64,000 nucleotides of DNA, from NCBI GenBank assembly GCA_009929215.1, contig SAAX01000003.1, positions 1-64,000 on the forward strand. The letters run 5' to 3'. The notes beneath the pieces were generated by a model, which worked only from the letters and a program-made list of their open reading frames with translations, searched no databases and was not told where the DNA came from. This document shows positions 52,507 through 64,000 of the stretch, piece by piece. The position numbers and the translations under genes were made by a program. Every line of letters starts with the position of its first letter. Within the stretch, counting starts at the first letter, position 1. The DNA comes from Deltaproteobacteria bacterium (GTDB taxonomy: Bacteria > Desulfobacterota > Desulfovibrionia > Desulfovibrionales > Desulfovibrionaceae).

Positions 52507-53363
52507 CCAGGTATGGATTTTTTTATGCGAAAAACCAAAAGTTAAGCTCCAGGCTTGAAAGGGTTAACAATTTACCTTGAATGGGAAAATTTGCACAATC
52601 GGATGTAAAGCTGATGTACTGATATTGCAATAAAGAACGCTATTGCATAGCAAAATGATGTTATTAATGTTTAAAAAATAATTTGCAGATCAAATTGCAT
52701 AAAATTTATGAATAAACATAGCTAAACCATTGCTTATTGTTTTCATAAGTAATTGTGATTGAGCACTCAAGCATGCGTGATGTGCAGCAGGTAAGCTTAG
52801 TTAGCATTGATAGCTGCCAAAGAACCTGTTTGTGCGTAGCGTGAGTATGGTGAATTGTGGCGTCAGAATGCCTCGTACTTGACTTTTTTATTGTCAGCTA
52901 TCTGCCAAAGTAAAAAAATGCTTTTTGAGGCTAGGTGGCTCGTTTTGGAGGCTTTTGTAGGTCAGGCCGGGGGGCAGGTGCTGGACCTATTCTTAAGGCC
53001 GTGGCCTGTCGAAAGCCGGTGTTGTCCTATTGGCTCATGCTTGAGTTGTTGGAGGATTTGCAGGAGTAGCGAGAGCACTTGAGGGAGCAATGGGCTTGCG
53101 TGCTTTAGCCTTGCGGTGGAGCTGATGAGTGGAAATGAGGGGAGGTTGCCGGTGTATCAGGCGGGTGGGGGGGCGTGCGCAGGCTGTGATGCGCCGCAGA
53201 GAGGGGCTTGTGGTAAGTGCTGGTGGGGTAGTGACGCGTGGTGGGCTGAGATGGTCTGCTTTTGAGGTGTTTGTTTGCGGTGGGCTGGCAGGTTATGGCT
53301 CCATGTACAAGTGCGTGGTGCAGATGTAGACGCCATAGACGCCATAGACGCCATAGACGCGCA
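52507..53363 (+). other. Long non-coding stretch between the redox module and rpoC
   Basis: No supported gene is present in ~850 bases. The left part (to ~52900) is very AT-rich. The right part is G-rich on the plus strand and contains low-complexity frames. A short tandem repeat lies at 53327-53360. I see no tRNA-like fold. It could hold an unrecognised small RNA or decayed sequence. Confidence 0.5.
53327..53360 (+). repeat. 9-base tandem repeat, about 3.8 copies
   Basis: TAGACGCCA is repeated perfectly three times (53327-53353), followed by a partial copy TAGACGC. It ends just before the rpoC terminator. It is a simple sequence repeat with no evident function. Confidence 0.9.
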
Positions 53364-53408
53364 AAAGGAGAGCCCCCTCGGAACATCCATTCCAAGGGGG
53401 CTCTTTGT
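53364..53408 (-). terminator. Terminator of rpoBC
   Basis: On the minus strand GAGCCCCCTTGGAA pairs with TTCCGAGGGGGCTC (one mismatch) and is followed by TCCTTTTG, about 35 bases after the rpoC stop. Confidence 0.85.
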
Positions 53409-53435
53409 ATTAATCTTAGCCCGTGGGCGGCTGTA

Positions 53436-57605
<4,170 letters not shown>

Positions 57606-57655
57606 AGTATACCTTGCTTTGTAAAAAGCTCGTTGAAATCGTTAGCCATGCTGTC

Positions 57656-57688
57656 GTTACCTGCTGCGGTGTTGCCGCAGCAGGTAAC
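57656..57688 (-). repeat. 14-bp hairpin between rpoB and rpoC
   Basis: GTTACCTGCTGCGG pairs perfectly with CCGCAGCAGGTAAC around a 5-base loop. No T-run follows. It sits between the rpoB stop and the rpoC start and may be a processing site or an mRNA-stability element. Confidence 0.65.
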
Positions 57689-57720
57689 GCAACGCGTGTC
57701 CTTGTCCGCTAAAAGGGGCT

Positions 57721-61857
<4,137 letters not shown>

Positions 61858-62336
61858 GGGTACCTCAAGATAGGTAGCGGTTGCGCCCCGGCTGCGCGAC
61901 AAATCAGCATGCCTAAGCCGGCGGGCAAAAAACTTGCTGTCACTGCACCCTGAAAGCGTAAGCTGGTGGAGAGGCTAAAAAAAACCTACTGCGGGCAAGG
62001 CGTAAAAAACCCATCCCTGTCTGGGTAAACAGGGCTGGGGTTAGGGCTTTACCTTAAGATATATGCTTGGTCAGTAAGTTATTGAAAAACAGAAAGGAGC
62101 CTCCCGCACCAATCGTTGAAAGAGGATGCATACTAGGAATCCGTGTGCTTGGCAAGCAAAAATGCGGGAGAAGAAAATAAAAAAATTTTCTGTCGATCAA
62201 TTTACCCCAGTGAGAAGTTCATGACAAGACAAAAAAAGAGGTGTGTGTAGTGGTGTTTGTAGGTTGAGCACACAAACTATAGCAAATTGGTCGGGCATGC
62301 GCCTTGCTACCGCCCACAAGTGGCCAAAAATGTGAA
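61858..62336 (-). other. rpoB leader and intergenic region, no rplL
   Basis: These ~480 bases hold no gene on either strand. They contain a terminator-like hairpin (62004-62042) and, further upstream on the minus strand, promoter-like hexamers near 62115-62150 (TTGCTT and TAGTAT, 18 apart). If that promoter is real, the rpoBC transcript has a ~260-base leader interrupted by the hairpin. Confidence 0.5.
62004..62042 (-). terminator. Terminator or attenuator upstream of rpoB
   Basis: On the minus strand AACCCCAGCCCTGT pairs with ACAGGGATGGGTT (one mismatch) and is followed by TTTT. It is 147 bases before the rpoB start. It either ends the upstream transcript or attenuates rpoBC. Confidence 0.75.
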
Positions 62337-63677
62337 CTAGCCGATTTCAAACAGGGCCTGCCCGTCTTCTGCCCGACGGCTCCAGGCGGTGATGTGCCCG
62401 TCGTTGGAAACTTTTATGCCGATGCCGTGCTCGGCCAGGGTAAGGGCTGCCGCCTTGCGCCCGCCGCTGCTGCTGCCGCCCGGTACTTTCAGTATGGCCC
62501 CCACGGCAAAAACGCTGCCGTCGTCAAACACCAGGGTTGCACCATCTATAGAAAGAAGCTCGGCCCGCAGCTTGCGCGGAATGCGCGCAAAGTTTGTGCT
62601 TGGCAGGGCAGCGCGCAAAAGGGCTGTTTTGCTGCTGCCCTCGTGGCCCAGCATGTCGTCCTTGCTCACTATTTCTTCCAGGTGATTGTGCAGCCGGGTT
62701 TGCGAAAGGCGCACCAGTTCTTCCTGCGAAAGGTTTTGGCCAATGCGCTGATTTCTGCGCTCGTTGATCATCCAGGGGGTAACGGAATCTTTGCGGAAAA
62801 AACCGATACAGGCTCCCTTGCGCCTGAAAGATACGTCGAGCATGCTGAGGTACAGGGCCTCAATGGTGCTGCGGCTGTTGCCCTGCGCCTGAAAGCCAAG
62901 CTCGGCAAGGTAGGCCTGGTGCGAAAAATGCAGCCACCTGCCCCGGCGCTTGGCAAAAAAAAGCTGTCTGTTCTTGAAGATAAGTATGTCGCCGTTTCTG
63001 CTCAGGCAAAAGGTGCAGCGGTGTTGCGATGACCAGTAGGCCACTGGCAAAAAGGGCAGTGGAGCATACACCTGCGCTGCATCGGCCTCGTCGGGCATGG
63101 CCGCCTCGCAGTAGCTGATTATGCCGCCCTCTGCATTGCACACAAACAGGGTGTCACAGCCAGAGGTGAGAACCTTGGCGTAGTCCTCCGTACAGATATC
63201 AAAAAAATTCACTTGAGCGGGGCGGTGGTCGTCTTCGTCAATGGCCACAGAAAAGGAAATTCTGTCGCCCTCATAGGTTTCGCTCGACCAGAACGACAGC
63301 AGGTTGAGAATGCCCAGCACCGTGGCATGACGGTGCGGCGAAAGAATTTTGGCAATGCCGATAAGCTGGGCCTGCCGTATGCACACGGCGGTGTAATCGT
63401 CTATGTGGGGGGTAGTGAATATTTTTTGCCATTCATCAAGAATGTTGCGCGCTATGTGCTGCTCTGTTTCTGTAAACGGAATGGCCCGGAACATGTACAC
63501 TTCATCTTCGGCACGGCCTGTAAGGGCAATGCGCAGCATAAAGCGCCTGCCGTTCATCTCGGCAATGTCGTCAAAATTTTCCCTGGTGTAGTCATCGTCC
63601 AGAATCTCGGTGGCGGGGCCAAAGAGCGGGGCAAGGAACTCTGTCACTGCCTGAATGATGGCCTTCTTGGTGCTCAT
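62337..63677 (-). CDS. Protein with degenerate diadenylate-cyclase-like (DAC-type) sensor domain
   Basis: This 446-residue soluble protein is of unknown function. The C-terminal ~75 residues (SIDGATLVFDDGSVFAVGAI, GGRKAAALTLAEHGIGIKVS) follow the pattern of a DAC domain. The DGA motif is kept (~378-380), but the catalytic RHR is replaced by GGRK, so c-di-AMP synthesis is unlikely and nucleotide sensing is more plausible. The first ~370 residues show no family I recognise. It lies downstream of an RsbW-like ATPase gene on the same strand (87-base gap), which suggests a role in a partner-switching or stress pathway. Confidence 0.6.
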   Translation of the reverse strand: MSTKKAIIQAVTEFLAPLFGPATEILDDDYTRENFDDIAEMNGRRFMLRIALTGRAEDEVYMFRAIPFTETEQHIARNILDEWQKIFTTPHIDDYTAVCIRQAQLIGIAKILSPHRHATVLGILNLLSFWSSETYEGDRISFSVAIDEDDHRPAQVNFFDICTEDYAKVLTSGCDTLFVCNAEGGIISYCEAAMPDEADAAQVYAPLPFLPVAYWSSQHRCTFCLSRNGDILIFKNRQLFFAKRRGRWLHFSHQAYLAELGFQAQGNSRSTIEALYLSMLDVSFRRKGACIGFFRKDSVTPWMINERRNQRIGQNLSQEELVRLSQTRLHNHLEEIVSKDDMLGHEGSSKTALLRAALPSTNFARIPRKLRAELLSIDGATLVFDDGSVFAVGAILKVPGGSSSGGRKAAALTLAEHGIGIKVSNDGHITAWSRRAEDGQALFEIG

Positions 63678-63764
63678 GGCCTGTGCTCCTTGCCCTCATA
63701 GGGGCGAAATTTTGGCATATTGCTGCGGGCGGCCGATAAGGCTCTGGTGGCCAGGCTCTGAAGG

Positions 63765-64000
63765 TCAGGCCTCGTGCTGCTTCCACAGGGTAAGGATGTT
63801 TTTTCCATCCGCAGTGCGCGTATATTCCATGCGGGTCATGATTCTGCGCACCATGGCAATGCCAAGGCCGCCTTCATCGCGCTTTGCAACGGGCAGGGTT
63901 ATATCTGGCCCGGGCTTGTGCAGGGGGTTGAAGGGGCGGCCACTGTCCTGAAACTGCAACACTACCTGAAAGGGGGTGGGCCGCACGCGGCAGCGCAGCA
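63765..64000 (-). CDS. RsbW/SpoIIAB-type ATP-binding protein (anti-sigma-type kinase), 5' end outside the window
   Basis: The visible C-terminal ~78 residues have a HATPase fold: the G1-type motif FQDSGRPFNP and the G2-type GGLGIAMVRRIMTRMEY, ending in NILTLWKQHE. These match serine-kinase anti-sigma factors and related single-domain ATPases. The frame runs off the right edge without a stop, so the protein is partial here; the GTG at 63986 is not necessarily the start. Confidence 0.75.
   Translation of the reverse strand, partial: LRCRVRPTPFQVVLQFQDSGRPFNPLHKPGPDITLPVAKRDEGGLGIAMVRRIMTRMEYTRTADGKNILTLWKQHEA

Noticed and set aside
53327-53360. Possible CRISPR repeats
   Set aside because: The units are contiguous 9-mers with no spacers and no cas genes nearby.
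53105-53395. Small frames with repeated WRL residues over the 9-base repeat
   Set aside because: The repeat makes them low complexity, and no ribosome binding site or homology pattern is visible.

Overview
The window looks like a chromosomal segment of a sulfate-reducing Desulfovibrio-type deltaproteobacterium. The evidence is an Ech-type energy-conserving hydrogenase at the left edge, a DsrMK-like pair, an Hmc/Tmc-like membrane redox module with a c3/c7-family multiheme cytochrome, Rrf2/Rrf1-type regulators, and several sigma-54 activators. I see no phage, transposon, CRISPR array, tRNA or rRNA. The species assignment is inference from gene content.

Layout. 1-1980: end of an ech operon (end of echC, then echD, echE, echF) closed by a terminator. 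2123-5972: a minus-strand zinc-starvation operon (DUF2796, ABC ATPase, FtsX-like permease, DUF3299, zur) behind a well-matched Zur box. 6069-9970: an MFS transporter and a PEP-synthase-like protein with an unrecognised C-terminal half. 10068-16390: a membrane-anchored sigma-54 activator, divergent from a five-gene operon (small membrane protein, TauE/SafE permease, lipoprotein, two membrane proteins) that carries an excellent -24/-12 promoter. 16563-21967: SEC-C protein, Cys-rich protein, glucose-6-phosphate isomerase, and an NtrB/NtrC-like two-component pair. 22606-26964: malic enzyme, FadR-type regulator, SRP RNA, amidohydrolase, 2-hydroxyacid dehydrogenase. 27291-32927: the Tol-Pal operon with an additional protein carrying two TonB/TolA C-terminal-like domains. 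33479-36618: TolC-family protein and RNase J. 36773-41638: branched-chain amino acid ABC importer livKHMGF. 41815-44473: MocR-type regulator divergent from an EamA exporter. 44620-52375: two membrane electron-transfer modules (DsrMK-like; c7-type cytochrome plus HmcE/HmcF-like) separated by two Rrf2 regulators and a receiver protein. 53436-61857: rpoC and rpoB. 62337-64000: a protein with a degenerate diadenylate-cyclase-like domain and a partial RsbW-type ATPase.

How it works together. The redox modules are built to move electrons between the periplasm or membrane quinone pool and cytoplasmic CCG-type Fe-S proteins. The Rrf2/Rrf1 genes between them are the obvious candidate regulators, because Rrf1/Rrf2 are known next to the hmc operon of D. 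vulgaris. The zinc operon is explained by its Zur box and its own zur gene. The most unusual items are: the PEP-synthase-like protein without its normal PEP-binding barrel; the compact cytochrome/HmcE/HmcF module with a triheme cytochrome; the sigma-54 activator with a GAFTEA loop and no Fis-type helix; the double-TonB_C protein in the Tol operon; rpoBC detached from rplJL; and the DAC-like sensor next to an anti-sigma-type kinase.
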